Shown here piece after piece: positions 25,468 to 33,997 of a stretch of 64,000 bases of DNA. The notes beneath the pieces were generated by a model, which saw only the letters and a list, made by a program, of their open reading frames with translations, had not been told where the DNA came from and did no database searches. Both the position numbers and the translations under genes were made by a program. Source of the DNA: Alistipes sp. (GTDB lineage Bacteria > Bacteroidota > Bacteroidia > Bacteroidales > Rikenellaceae); NCBI GenBank assembly GCA_017532885.1, contig JAFXIS010000028.1:1-64000 (forward strand). Direction: 5' to 3'. The stretch's first letter is position 1, and each line of letters opens with the position of its first letter.

Positions 25468-27015
25468 TTACTTTGCGTAACTTACCGAACGAGTCTCGCG
25501 GATTACGGTAATCTTTACCTGTCCGGGGTATGTCATCTCGTCCTGAATCTTCTTTGCTATGTCGTGTGAAAGCATCTCTGACTCCTGGTCCGAAAGCTTG
25601 TCGGCGCCTACAATTACGCGCAACTCACGACCTGCCTGAATAGCGTAGGTCTTAACAACTCCGGGGTATGAGAGTGCTATGCCCTCCATCTCCTTCAGGC
25701 GCTTGATGTAAGACTCTACAACCTCACGACGCGCACCCGGGCGCGCTCCCGAAATTGCATCGCACACCTGAATAATAGGAGCAATCATAGAGGTCATCTC
25801 CACCTCGTCGTGGTGAGCTCCGATAGCGTTGCATACATCGGCCTTCTCCTTGTATTTCTCGGCGAGCTTCATACCGATAATTGCGTGTGGCAACTCGGGC
25901 TCATCGTCGGGCACCTTACCCACATCGTGCAACAATCCGGCGCGGCGTGCAGCCTTTACCGGAAGACCCAACTCCGACGCCATGATACCTGCAAGGTTGG
26001 CAGTCTCACGGGCATGCTGCAAGAGGTTCTGACCATATGATGAACGATACTTCATCTTACCAATCAGACGGATAAGCTCGGGGTGCAGACCATGAATACC
26101 CAAGTCGATGGCTGTGCGCTTACCCACCTCGACAATCTCCTCCTCGATTTGCTTCTTCACCTTTGCTACAACCTCCTCGATGCGTGCTGGGTGGATACGG
26201 CCGTCGGTGACAAGCTGGTGTAGAGCCAAACGCGCAATCTCGCGACGCACGGGGTCAAATCCGCTCAAGATGATTGCCTCGGGGGTGTCATCCACGATAA
26301 TCTCGATGCCTGTTGCAGCCTCCAAAGCGCGGATGTTGCGGCCCTCGCGACCAATGATGCGACCCTTTACCTCGTCGCTCTCGATGTTGAATACCGTAAC
26401 GGCATTCTCGATAGCTGTCTCGGTTGCTACGCGCTGTATCGATGTTACGATGATGCGCTTCGCCTCCTTTGTAGCTGTGAGTTTCGCCTCCTCGATTGTC
26501 TCGTTGATATAGGTGTCGGCCTCCGCCTTGGCTTCAGCCTTCATGTTCTCCATAAGGATATTCTTCGCATCCTCTGCGCTCATACCCGAAATTTGCTCCA
26601 AGCGGACATTCTGCTCCTTGATAATTGCCGCCAACTCCTCCTTCTTGGTGTTGAGGCTCTGCATCTGTCCCGCCATTTGCTCCTTCAGGCGGTCATTCTC
26701 CTTGATTTTATTCTCGAGGTCGCGCTGCTGATTTACCATGTTATTCTCAATCTGCTTTGCGCGCTGCTCACTCTGTGCAATCTTTTGGTTGCGCTCGTTG
26801 ATTTGACGGTCATGCTCACTCTTAAGCTGAATGAACTTCTCCTTGGCTTGTAGAATCTTCTCCTTCTTAATCATCTCTCCTTCGGCTTCAGCCTCCTTGA
26901 GAGCTGCTTCGCGCTGCTTCTTTATGGTGTTCTTGGTGATGTAGGTGGTTACCAAATTCCAAACCACTATCGCCACAACAGCCGAGATAAGCGCTGTTAG
27001 TACTATTGTTATCAT
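25468..27015 (-). CDS. rny: Ribonuclease Y
   Basis: 515 residues. RNase Y is a membrane-bound endoribonuclease that starts mRNA decay. The order is complete: an N-terminal membrane helix (2-24), a long coiled coil (about 30-200), a KH RNA-binding domain ([20 protein letters not shown]), and an HD metal-dependent phosphohydrolase domain ([10 protein letters not shown]) with the C-terminal part ending SVSYAK. It lies downstream of the putative 6S RNA and zapA on the minus strand, convergent with yidD. Confidence 0.95.
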   Translation of the reverse strand: MITIVLTALISAVVAIVVWNLVTTYITKNTIKKQREAALKEAEAEGEMIKKEKILQAKEKFIQLKSEHDRQINERNQKIAQSEQRAKQIENNMVNQQRDLENKIKENDRLKEQMAGQMQSLNTKKEELAAIIKEQNVRLEQISGMSAEDAKNILMENMKAEAKAEADTYINETIEEAKLTATKEAKRIIVTSIQRVATETAIENAVTVFNIESDEVKGRIIGREGRNIRALEAATGIEIIVDDTPEAIILSGFDPVRREIARLALHQLVTDGRIHPARIEEVVAKVKKQIEEEIVEVGKRTAIDLGIHGLHPELIRLIGKMKYRSSYGQNLLQHARETANLAGIMASELGLPVKAARRAGLLHDVGKVPDDEPELPHAIIGMKLAEKYKEKADVCNAIGAHHDEVEMTSMIAPIIQVCDAISGARPGARREVVESYIKRLKEMEGIALSYPGVVKTYAIQAGRELRVIVGADKLSDQESEMLSHDIAKKIQDEMTYPGQVKITVIRETRSVSYAK

Positions 27016-27067
27016 TTGTTTGTCTTTGTGTTAAATGTTAATAAATATAGTTTTTTAAGTCGTTATC

Positions 27068-27239
27068 AAAATAAAAACCGCATAGTGTTTCCTTTTCTTG
27101 TTTGACGAATCTGCCGATAAGTCAAGGTGTGGGGCTCCGGAGTTCGCAATCGTCCAACGGTGTCCGAAGACACACTTCGAGCGAAGTTAAGGCCTGATTT
27201 TGAGAAACCGAGAGTTATCCCAATATAATAAGTGTTCAG
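27068..27239 (-). ncRNA. ssrS: Putative structured small RNA, 6S-like (ssrS)
   Basis: In the 329-bp gap between zapA and rny, a minus-strand -7 box TAGCTTTG lies at 27252-27245 and a U-rich end (GCGGTTTTTATTTT) near 27082-27069. Between them the RNA can form a rod: TCAGG with CCTTGA, TTCGC with GCGAA, TCG with CGA, and a terminal GTGTC-UUCG-GACAC hairpin (27160-27173), with unpaired middle segments like the open bubble of 6S RNA. 6S RNA genes often neighbour zapA. No ORF is present. The 6S label rests on context and rough folding by eye. Confidence 0.5.
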
Positions 27240-27344
27240 TTTCGCAAAGCTATAAGGAAATCTATGCGGGTAGATTTTTCTATGTAAAGAACGCGTTTAT
27301 CAGTTAATCTTGCTTAAGTAGCCGATAAAATTACACTTGCGCAG

Positions 27345-27674
27345 CTACTTTTTTGTAGCACTCTTGCGAGGTGCTATACGATTTAGATGTTTATCCATGC
27401 GCTGTGACAAAGCATCCAGAGCTTCGAGGTCTTCGCTACTCAATTCACTTTCGCGAGTTATTGAGATATTGTTTATGCAGAACTGGAGCGCTGTGAGTGC
27501 CAAGCAATCTTGAATGTTGCAATTATCGCCAAAAATTTTCTCCCACTTACTGATATAAGCATTCACCTCGCGCTCAGCCAAGCGGTATACCTCCTCCTTC
27601 TCGCTGGGAATATTCAGCGAGTAAGGCTTGCGTGCCACTTTTAGGGTTATTTTTTGCTCCTTCTGCTCGGCCAT
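27345..27674 (-). CDS. zapA: Cell division protein ZapA
   Basis: 109 residues. ZapA bundles FtsZ filaments at midcell. The N-terminal beta region (KITLKVARKPYSLNIPSEKEEVYRLAEREVN) followed by a helical C-terminus matches the family, and the length is right. It is transcribed with the coiled-coil gene just upstream (5-base gap) and is followed by the putative 6S RNA. Confidence 0.85.
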   Translation of the reverse strand: MAEQKEQKITLKVARKPYSLNIPSEKEEVYRLAEREVNAYISKWEKIFGDNCNIQDCLALTALQFCINNISITRESELSSEDLEALDALSQRMDKHLNRIAPRKSATKK

Positions 27675-27679
27675 AGTGG

Positions 27680-27982
27680 TTAATTCTGCTCAGTTTTGGT
27701 AAGTAGGGCGATGCACTTCTCAACCTCCCGCAATAACAGGTTGATGCGTGCTCGCGATTTATCGTTATCCGAACTCTTTCCTCCGGCCAAACCTTCAGCC
27801 AATCGTAAACGCTGTATTTCAGCCTTCATCTCTCGCATCTTCTCCTCCTGTTCACGCACCTTTACTCGCAATGTATCACGCTCTTCGCGCAATGCGTCAT
27901 ACTCCACCTCAAGAGCCTCATACTGATTAATGATTCTCTCGGTTTGAGCTTCGATATGCGATATAATACTCTTCTGAGCCAT
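27680..27982 (-). CDS. Small coiled-coil protein next to zapA (ZapB-like)
   Basis: 100 residues from the ATG at 27982. An in-frame ATG at 28015 would lie in the promoter start region, since the -7 box is at 28024-28017, so I reject it. About residues 20-70 form a heptad-rich, highly charged coiled coil (YEALEVEYDALREERDTLRVKVREQEEKM). The pairing with zapA suggests a division role like that of ZapB, but that is inference; coiled coils alone give no firm family. Confidence 0.72.
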   Translation of the reverse strand: MAQKSIISHIEAQTERIINQYEALEVEYDALREERDTLRVKVREQEEKMREMKAEIQRLRLAEGLAGGKSSDNDKSRARINLLLREVEKCIALLTKTEQN

Positions 27983-28016
27983 GGTTTTAACTGCCGAAAA
28001 AATGAATTCAGACACT

Positions 28017-28024
28017 CAAAGGTA
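28017..28024 (-). promoter_or_regulatory. -7 box of the coiled-coil-zapA unit
   Basis: Minus-strand TACCTTTG, 34 bases upstream of the ATG at 27982. Confidence 0.6.
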
Positions 28025-28065
28025 ATAAAAAAATATAATAATTACAAATTTACTTGAAATTTGTA

Positions 28066-29382
28066 TTATCTGCCTCTCTTTTGCGAGCCGCTAATCACCT
28101 CGGCATAGAGGTCGTAGTCCTCGGCGTCGGTGATGCGAACATCGTAAAAACGACCTCGGCAGAGGCGTTTGCCTTCGGCCGGGATAAGAATCTCCTGGTC
28201 CACCTCGGGCGAGTCGTACTCCGAGCGGGCAATGTAGTAATCGCCTTGACGACCATCGACAATGCAACGCATCGTGCGACCCACTCTGGCAAGGTTGTTT
28301 TGGAGCGAAATCTCCTCCTGAATCTGCATTATGCGTGCTGCGCGGCGCTCCTTTTCCTCCTCGGGAACATCGTCTTTGAGGTGTAGTGCCGAGTATGTAC
28401 CCTCTTCCTCCGAGTAGGGGAATACTCCAAGGCGGTCGAACTTAACCTCCCTGACAAAAGCCTCCAACTCCGCCATATCAGCCTCGGTTTCGCCAGGATA
28501 ACCAACCAAAAGCGTTGTGCGCAGAGCGATGTCGGGGATGCGGCTACGCAAGCGGCGGATAAGCTCCATTGCCTCCTTCTTATCGTGACGACGCTTCATC
28601 GCCGAGAGCATATTATCAGAAATATGCTGGAATGGAATATCGAGATACTTGCAAATCTTCTCCTCGCGCGCCATTACCTCGATAACATCTTCGGGGAAAG
28701 CAGCGGGGTAGGCGTAGTGCAGACGAATCCACTCTATGCCTTCGATTTTGCAGAGTTCGGTCAGTACATCTGCCAAGCGACGACGACCGTAAAGGTCTAT
28801 TCCATAATAAGTTGTGTCTTGAGCGATGACCATTAGTTCCTTTACTCCCTGTGCGGCTAATTTCTTCGCTTCCTCGATAATTTGTTCTATCGGAACGGAG
28901 ATGTGTTTACCGCGAATAAGCGGTATGGCGCAATATCCGCAGAGCCAGTTACAACCCTCGGCAATCTTGATGTAGGCGTAGTGGTCGGGTGTTGAGAGTA
29001 TGCGCTCGGTTTCGAGTTCCTTGCGATGTTCCGCGCCAAGTGCTGCGGCAATATCTGCCCAATCCTTCACGCCGAAATAGTCATCAACTTCGGGTATCTC
29101 CTCTCGTAGCTCGTCGGCGTAACGCTCACTCAGGCAGCCTATTACAAAGAGTTTTTCTATTTTGCCCGCACGCTTTGCCTCGACCGCTGTAAGGATTGTT
29201 TCAATCGACTCCTGCTTGGCGTCGCCAATAAAACCGCAGGTGTTTATAACGACCACCTTTGCATCGGTGCGGTCGCTGTCGAAGACGATTTTGTAGCCTG
29301 CTGCCGCAAGTTGCGCCATCAGGTGCTCGCTATCGACCGTATTTTTTGAGCAACCGAGCGTTATGACATTTATCTTCTTCAT
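28066..29382 (-). CDS. rimO: Ribosomal protein S12 methylthiotransferase RimO
   Basis: 438 residues. RimO adds a methylthio group to an Asp of ribosomal protein S12 using two [4Fe-4S] clusters and SAM. The N-terminal MTTase domain (VITLGCSKNTVDSEHL, NTCGFI, VIGCLSERY), the radical-SAM motif CNWLCGYCAIP and a C-terminal TRAM domain are all present. The SKNTVDSE segment separates RimO from MiaB. It follows ftsY after 9 bases. Confidence 0.95.
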   Translation of the reverse strand: MKKINVITLGCSKNTVDSEHLMAQLAAAGYKIVFDSDRTDAKVVVINTCGFIGDAKQESIETILTAVEAKRAGKIEKLFVIGCLSERYADELREEIPEVDDYFGVKDWADIAAALGAEHRKELETERILSTPDHYAYIKIAEGCNWLCGYCAIPLIRGKHISVPIEQIIEEAKKLAAQGVKELMVIAQDTTYYGIDLYGRRRLADVLTELCKIEGIEWIRLHYAYPAAFPEDVIEVMAREEKICKYLDIPFQHISDNMLSAMKRRHDKKEAMELIRRLRSRIPDIALRTTLLVGYPGETEADMAELEAFVREVKFDRLGVFPYSEEEGTYSALHLKDDVPEEEKERRAARIMQIQEEISLQNNLARVGRTMRCIVDGRQGDYYIARSEYDSPEVDQEILIPAEGKRLCRGRFYDVRITDAEDYDLYAEVISGSQKRGR

Positions 29383-29391
29383 CTTCGCTTG

Positions 29392-30438
29392 CTATTTCGC
29401 CTCGCCAAACAGGGCATTTACAAAGTCGTGGCGATTGAACATGCGCAGTTGGTCGATGCCCTCGCCAATGCCGATGTAACGCACCGGAATATGGAATTGG
29501 TCGCTGATACCTATCACGACGCCACCCTTTGCGGTGCCATCTAACTTTGTGATTGTGAGTGATGTAACCTGCGTCGCCTGCGTAAATTGGCGAGCCTGCT
29601 CAAAAGCGTTTTGTCCCGTAGAACCGTCCAAAACGAGCATTACCTCGTGGGGTGCATCGGGTATAACCTTTGCCATAACATTGCGAATCTTCGTCAGCTC
29701 GTTCATCAATCCCACCTTGTTGTGCAGACGACCTGCGGTGTCAATCAACACCACATCGGCACCATTCGCTACGGCCGATTTCAGTGTGTCGTATGCCACC
29801 GATGCGGGGTCCGAGCCCATCTCCTGGCGAATCATCGTCGCTCCGGCACGCTCGGCCCAAACAGCCAACTGGTCGATAGCCGCCGCGCGGAAAGTGTCGG
29901 CAGCACCAATATAAACCTTGCGACCTGCGGCGGTGAGCTTCGCTGCGAGTTTACCGATTGTGGTGGTCTTGCCTGCGCCATTTACACCCACAACCATCAT
30001 AACATAGGGCGTACCCTCCTTTACCTCCAAGCCGAAATCCTGCTGCGACGAGTGCGACTCCTCCATCAGGCGGGCAATCTCGTCGCGCAAAATGGCGTTT
30101 AGCTCCGAGGTGTTCATATATTTGTCGCGTGCGATGCGCTCCTCAATGTGGTTGATGATTTTTACGGTAGTCTCGACTCCTACATCCGAGGTTATCAACA
30201 CCTCCTCCAAGTCGTCCAAGACATCGGCATCAACCGTTGAGCGACCCGCCACAGCGCGCGCCAACTTTGAGAAAAATCCCGTTTTGGTCTTCTCCAAACC
30301 GGCACTTAACTCCTGCTGCGACTGCTTCTCTGCCTCCGGTGACTGCACCTCAGGGGCTTGCTCTGCATCGGGCTGCACAGTCTGCTGGGGCGCTTCGGTA
30401 ATATTTGTTTTCTTCTTAAAAAGGTCAAAAAATCCCAT
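29392..30438 (-). CDS. ftsY: Signal recognition particle receptor FtsY
   Basis: 348 residues. FtsY receives SRP-ribosome complexes at the inner membrane. After an acidic Gln/Glu-rich A-region (about 10-48) come the N domain and the SRP GTPase with GVNGAGKTTTIGKLA (G1), DTFRAAAIDQLAVW, DTAGRLHNKVGLM and TKLDGTAKGG, ending with the usual GIGEGIDQLRMFN. The gene has a clear promoter and forms a unit with rimO. Confidence 0.96.
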   Translation of the reverse strand: MGFFDLFKKKTNITEAPQQTVQPDAEQAPEVQSPEAEKQSQQELSAGLEKTKTGFFSKLARAVAGRSTVDADVLDDLEEVLITSDVGVETTVKIINHIEERIARDKYMNTSELNAILRDEIARLMEESHSSQQDFGLEVKEGTPYVMMVVGVNGAGKTTTIGKLAAKLTAAGRKVYIGAADTFRAAAIDQLAVWAERAGATMIRQEMGSDPASVAYDTLKSAVANGADVVLIDTAGRLHNKVGLMNELTKIRNVMAKVIPDAPHEVMLVLDGSTGQNAFEQARQFTQATQVTSLTITKLDGTAKGGVVIGISDQFHIPVRYIGIGEGIDQLRMFNRHDFVNALFGEAK

Positions 30439-30486
30439 ATCGCGTAATTTTTTATGTTGTCTATTATAAATAGGTATATAGTTTTA

Positions 30487-30518
30487 CAAAATTACATCTT
30501 TTCATTGAAAGTACAAAA
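30487..30518 (-). promoter_or_regulatory. Promoter of ftsY-rimO
   Basis: On the minus strand TTTTG (30518-30514) and TAATTTTG (30494-30487) are separated by 19 bases, an ideal Bacteroidetes spacing. It lies downstream of the terminator of the ribosomal-protein unit. Confidence 0.7.
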
Positions 30519-30556
30519 TTGAGATATATCATTCCGCGATATATAAGCTACGGATA

Positions 30557-30590
30557 CACAAAAAGGCGCTCCCGAAGGAACGCCTTTTTG
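30557..30590 (-). terminator. Terminator of rpmB-rpmG-DUF4295
   Basis: On the minus strand AAAAAGGCGTTCC pairs with GGAGCGCCTTTTT around a UUCG tetraloop, followed by T-rich sequence. Confidence 0.9.
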
Positions 30591-30621
30591 TATTAAACCT
30601 TGCGGCTTAATGCAAAATAAA

Positions 30622-30780
30622 TTATTTCTCGGCGAAGTATGCCTTGATGTCAGCCTCCTCAAGAATATTCTGAGACTTGAAGATGTAGGCACCGGTCTTC
30701 TCCGACTTTACCATCTTGATACACTTGGTGTACTTCTTGTTGGTACCCGTCTTAAGGGTTGCAACTACTTTCTTTGCCAT
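30622..30780 (-). CDS. DUF4295 protein (small basic ribosome-associated protein)
   Basis: 52 residues: MAKKVVATLKTG, then KKYTKCIKMVKSEKTGAYIF and ending KAYFAEK. DUF4295 is specific to Bacteroidetes and regularly follows rpmB and rpmG. I recall that it has been assigned as a large-subunit ribosomal protein (called bL38) in a Bacteroidetes ribosome structure; this name is from memory. The basic composition and spacing (15 bases after rpmG) fit a ribosomal protein. Confidence 0.88.
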   Translation of the reverse strand: MAKKVVATLKTGTNKKYTKCIKMVKSEKTGAYIFKSQNILEEADIKAYFAEK

Positions 30781-30795
30781 AACTTAATCCTAAAA

Positions 30796-30978
30796 TTACT
30801 TAATTTCACGATGTACTGTCACTCTCTTCAAGTAAGGATTGTACTTCTTACGCTCCAAACGATCGGGGGTGTTCTTCTTGTTCTTGGTAGTGATGTAGCG
30901 TGACATACCTGCTACGCCTGACTCCTTCTGCTCGGTGCACTCCAAAATCACCTGAACTCTGTTACCTTTCTTTGCCAT
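30796..30978 (-). CDS. rpmG: 50S ribosomal protein L33
   Basis: 60 residues. The sequence [10 protein letters not shown], then [37 protein letters not shown] is the canonical L33. It has a single Cys rather than the four zinc-binding Cys of C+ paralogs. It is 16 bases downstream of rpmB in the same operon. Confidence 0.97.
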   Translation of the reverse strand: MAKKGNRVQVILECTEQKESGVAGMSRYITTKNKKNTPDRLERKKYNPYLKRVTVHREIK

Positions 30979-30994
30979 TTGTTACTCGAATTTT

Positions 30995-31228
30995 TTAGTA
31001 AACCTTCTTGGGTGCAACGGCCTCTTTCAATGCGGCAGCCAAGCCCTTCTTGTTAATTGTTTTCATACCGGCAGTTGTTACCTTCAAAGTAAGCCAACGG
31101 CCCTCCTCCTCTGACCAGAAACGCTTTGTCTTCAAGTTAGTGTTGAACTTGCGCTTGGTCTTGCGGTTTGAGTGAGAAACATTGTTACCCACTACGGCAG
31201 TTTTACCTGTAATTTCGCAAACTCTCAT
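30995..31228 (-). CDS. rpmB: 50S ribosomal protein L28
   Basis: 77 residues. CEITGKTAVVGNNVSHSNRKTKRKFNTNL and the C-terminal KGLAAALKEA are typical of L28. First gene of the rpmB-rpmG-DUF4295 unit, with a promoter box at 31281-31274. Confidence 0.97.
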   Translation of the reverse strand: MRVCEITGKTAVVGNNVSHSNRKTKRKFNTNLKTKRFWSEEEGRWLTLKVTTAGMKTINKKGLAAALKEAVAPKKVY

Positions 31229-31273
31229 TGTTTTTTACTTTATTAGTTTTTACTCCCTTATATTAAGGGTGCG

Positions 31274-31281
31274 CAAAGATA
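31274..31281 (-). promoter_or_regulatory. -7 box of the rpmB operon
   Basis: Minus-strand TATCTTTG, 45 bases upstream of the rpmB ATG. Confidence 0.65.
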
Positions 31282-31290
31282 CGCAAAATA

Positions 31291-31537
31291 AATTCAAAAT
31301 TCAAAATTCAAAATTAAAAATTATTGGATTAGGGCTAAAAATATACAAAATCATTGGTGCTACTCCTCTCAATCTTGCATAAAATCGCCTTTCCCTCTTC
31401 GCCGCTCAGCAAGATTCTAAACACGAAGGTTGATACCATTCAATTACGCAAGGGTCGCAAATCCGAGTCTGCAACCCTCTGCGTTGCGTAATTGTGGTAT
31501 GACGAGATTTTGAAGTTTGAATTTTGAATTTTGAATT
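31291..31537. repeat. Non-coding segment bounded by 22-bp inverted repeats, with internal hairpin
   Basis: 31291-31312 (AATTCAAAATTCAAAATTCA and on) is the exact reverse complement of 31516-31537. Between them lies a strong hairpin: CAATTACGCAA (31441-31451) with TTGCGTAATTG (31484-31494), enclosing GGGTCGCA and TGCAACCC. The arms are built of a 7-base AAAATTC unit. No ORF is supported. It fills the gap between rpmB and pncB and may be a small mobile or regulatory element. Confidence 0.65.
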
Positions 31538-31545
31538 CTCCTCCC

Positions 31546-32703
31546 TTATTCCAGTAAACGGCGATACAAATCCACCTCGCGCTCATCGCCCATAGCCTTA
31601 CCCGGGACATCCGAGAGCTTTACACACTTACGCTCCTGTTGCTTTTCGTTCATGCGGCAGTGCGATAACTTCATTACGATATTGGCGGGCTTGTGACCTG
31701 TGTCGTTTGTGATGTTTGTGCCGATACCGAACGAGCAACGAATGCGCCCCTCGCACGCCTTCATAATCTCGGCAGCACGCGGAAAATCGAGTGAGTCACT
31801 GAAAATAATGGTCTTGGTCATAGGGTCAATGCCCAACTCGCGGTAGCGGGCAATTGCCAGGTCGATAAATCGTATCGGGTCGCCTGAATCTTGGCGCACA
31901 CCGTCGAAAAGCGAGGCGTGCTTCTTCGAGAAGTTCTTGAAGAAGATATCCGAGCCGTAGGTGTCGGTAAGGGCTATGCCGAGGTAACCATCGTATACTT
32001 TAACCCACTCCTCCATAGCGAGATAGTTCGCTTGGCGAGGGCCTCCGTTTACCGCCGCAATGAACATCGGCAACTCATGGGGATAGGTACCTATGGCCTT
32101 CATGCCGAGCTTCATGGCGAGGTAGCAGTTCGATGTGCCGTTGCAGCAGTAGGCATTTGCCTTGATATACTCCATAACCGCCTGATGCACCTCAAACGAG
32201 AAACGGCGGCGTGTTCCGAAGTCCGAGAAGGGTATGCGCTCGCGATTTGCTAACTCGATTTTCGGCTTTAGACGCACTATAACATCCTCTATATCAACCT
32301 TGTTCTCCTCGTTGCGCAGTGCCGACACGGTCGAAAGCACAGCAATTTCATACAAGGTAACCTTATAGAGGAAATCGGTCGCTTCGATGTGCAGGTGTCC
32401 CCTTTCGCTTAGCCACACCTTCAACTTCGACTTCTCGAAGCGGAAGCTGCGCAACCACTCGAAATAGTTTTGAGGTATGAAGCGGCAGTTATTGACCATA
32501 TAGGCAAACTCCTCATCTGTGAGTGAGAGTTTCTCAAGGTCGGCAAATGCCGCATTTAGGCGAGCCACAAACTCCTCGTCATAAATGGTGTTCTCGCGGT
32601 CGTGGAATACGAAGGTTCCTTGTGCCTGCGGGAAAGATTTGAAATAAGCGTACGATGTTGTAAACTTATACAAATCGGTGTCAATGATTGATTGGACTAT
32701 CAT
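31546..32703 (-). CDS. pncB: Nicotinate phosphoribosyltransferase
   Basis: 385 residues from the ATG at 32703; an in-frame upstream start inside cinA adds 12 atypical residues and is rejected. PncB makes nicotinate mononucleotide from nicotinate and PRPP (Preiss-Handler salvage). Typical motifs are SIIDTDLYKFTTSYAYF, NGTSNCYLAMKLGMKAIGTYPHE and DGVRQDSGDP, with the phosphate site FGIGTNITND. It lies 25 bases after cinA, whose C-terminal domain is a pyridine-nucleotide amidase. Confidence 0.94.
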   Translation of the reverse strand: MIVQSIIDTDLYKFTTSYAYFKSFPQAQGTFVFHDRENTIYDEEFVARLNAAFADLEKLSLTDEEFAYMVNNCRFIPQNYFEWLRSFRFEKSKLKVWLSERGHLHIEATDFLYKVTLYEIAVLSTVSALRNEENKVDIEDVIVRLKPKIELANRERIPFSDFGTRRRFSFEVHQAVMEYIKANAYCCNGTSNCYLAMKLGMKAIGTYPHELPMFIAAVNGGPRQANYLAMEEWVKVYDGYLGIALTDTYGSDIFFKNFSKKHASLFDGVRQDSGDPIRFIDLAIARYRELGIDPMTKTIIFSDSLDFPRAAEIMKACEGRIRCSFGIGTNITNDTGHKPANIVMKLSHCRMNEKQQERKCVKLSDVPGKAMGDEREVDLYRRLLE

Positions 32704-32728
32704 AGTTGTAGTTTTTTGGAATAATTCG

Positions 32729-33991
32729 TTATTCTGCACTTAAATTCTCTTTGAGAATCTTGTATAACATCTCTATGGCATATGCCGAGGCGCGATTGAT
32801 AATCTGTCCTCGGTCGGTACCCGAGGGTCGCATCGTGCTGAGCGTGCGTGTGGGTGTTGCAACAGCCATCCATACCGTGCCGACGGGTTTTTTATCGGAG
32901 CCTCCCGATGGGCCTGCTATACCTGTCGTTGCTATGGCGTAATCGGCACCCGAGAGGCGTCGTACGCCCTCTGCCATTTGGCGTGCTACGGGCTCACTTA
33001 CAGCTCCATAGCGTTCGATATCTTCGGGATTTACCCCCAATACATCGACTTTTATATCATTGGCGTAGGCTACGACTCCGCAGCGGAAATATGCCGAAGC
33101 ACCCGCCATAGCCGTAAAACGCGAGGCAATTGTGCCACCTGTGCAACTCTCGGCAGTGGCAAGCGTGAGCCCGTGCTCGGTGAGAAGATGGTGCACCAAC
33201 TCCTGCACCGAAGCATTTTCGAAGCCGACAATATGTTCGGGGATGATTTCATATAGGCGGTCGAAAAGCGCATCTATCTCATCGCGCGTGGCCTGCTCGT
33301 TGTCGCAATCATAGGTCGAAAGGCGCAGACGCACGATATTGGGTGAGGGTAGGTAAGCAAGTTTTATATGCTTGGGCAGAGCCTCCTCCCACTCGGCAAT
33401 GCGTGCTGCGAGCATCGACTCCGGCAGACCCGAAGTAATCATCGTGCGATGAATATTGGCATGCAACGAGAAATGCTCTTTCAGGCGAGGCATAACCTCG
33501 TCCTCCATCAAGTGCTCCATCTCGAACGGAACACCCGGCAGGGATATCACCACAGCACCATTTTCTGCCTCAAACCACATTCCGGGGGCTGTGCCGTGGG
33601 CGTTGTGAAGCACCGTGCAACACTCGGGAACGAGGGCCTGCGATTGATTAAGTTCGTTATACTCTATGCCGCGCGCCGTGAGCATTCGACATACATGCTC
33701 TGCTACGCTCTCGTTTTTTACGAGTGTCGAATGGAAAAACTCGGCTAAAGTATGCTTTGTAATGTCGTCTTTCGTGGGGCCTAAGCCTCCTGTTATAATT
33801 ATAACCTGCGAAGTAGCGAGTGTGCGCTCTAATGTTGAAATTATCTGCTCTCTATCGTCGCCAATAGATAACTTCTCCTCAACGGTCAGACCGGCACTGT
33901 TCAAATGACGCGCGATGCTTACCGAATTGGTATCGACAATCTGTCCGATGAGAATCTCATCGCCAATAGTTATTATCGAGGCTTTAATCAT
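32729..33991 (-). CDS. cinA: CinA family nicotinamide-nucleotide amidohydrolase
   Basis: 420 residues with two domains: an N-terminal molybdopterin-binding-like CinA domain (ASIITIGDEILIGQIVDTN; ITGGLGPTKDDITK; LPGVPFEM), associated with ADP-ribose pyrophosphatase activity in some members, and a C-terminal PncC domain (TLATAESCTGGTIASRFT; TTGIAGPSGGSDKKPVGTVW) that deamidates NMN to NaMN. It lies between pncB and the DHODH-like gene, 6 bases after the latter. With pncB it supports NAD recycling. Confidence 0.94.
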   Translation of the reverse strand: MIKASIITIGDEILIGQIVDTNSVSIARHLNSAGLTVEEKLSIGDDREQIISTLERTLATSQVIIITGGLGPTKDDITKHTLAEFFHSTLVKNESVAEHVCRMLTARGIEYNELNQSQALVPECCTVLHNAHGTAPGMWFEAENGAVVISLPGVPFEMEHLMEDEVMPRLKEHFSLHANIHRTMITSGLPESMLAARIAEWEEALPKHIKLAYLPSPNIVRLRLSTYDCDNEQATRDEIDALFDRLYEIIPEHIVGFENASVQELVHHLLTEHGLTLATAESCTGGTIASRFTAMAGASAYFRCGVVAYANDIKVDVLGVNPEDIERYGAVSEPVARQMAEGVRRLSGADYAIATTGIAGPSGGSDKKPVGTVWMAVATPTRTLSTMRPSGTDRGQIINRASAYAIEMLYKILKENLSAE

Positions 33992-33997
33992 CGTATC

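Noticed and set aside
31441..31494. Hairpin considered as a tRNA-like or riboswitch structure upstream of rpmB or downstream of pncB
   Set aside because: No cloverleaf, no anticodon arm and no known aptamer motif; treated as part of a repeat segment.
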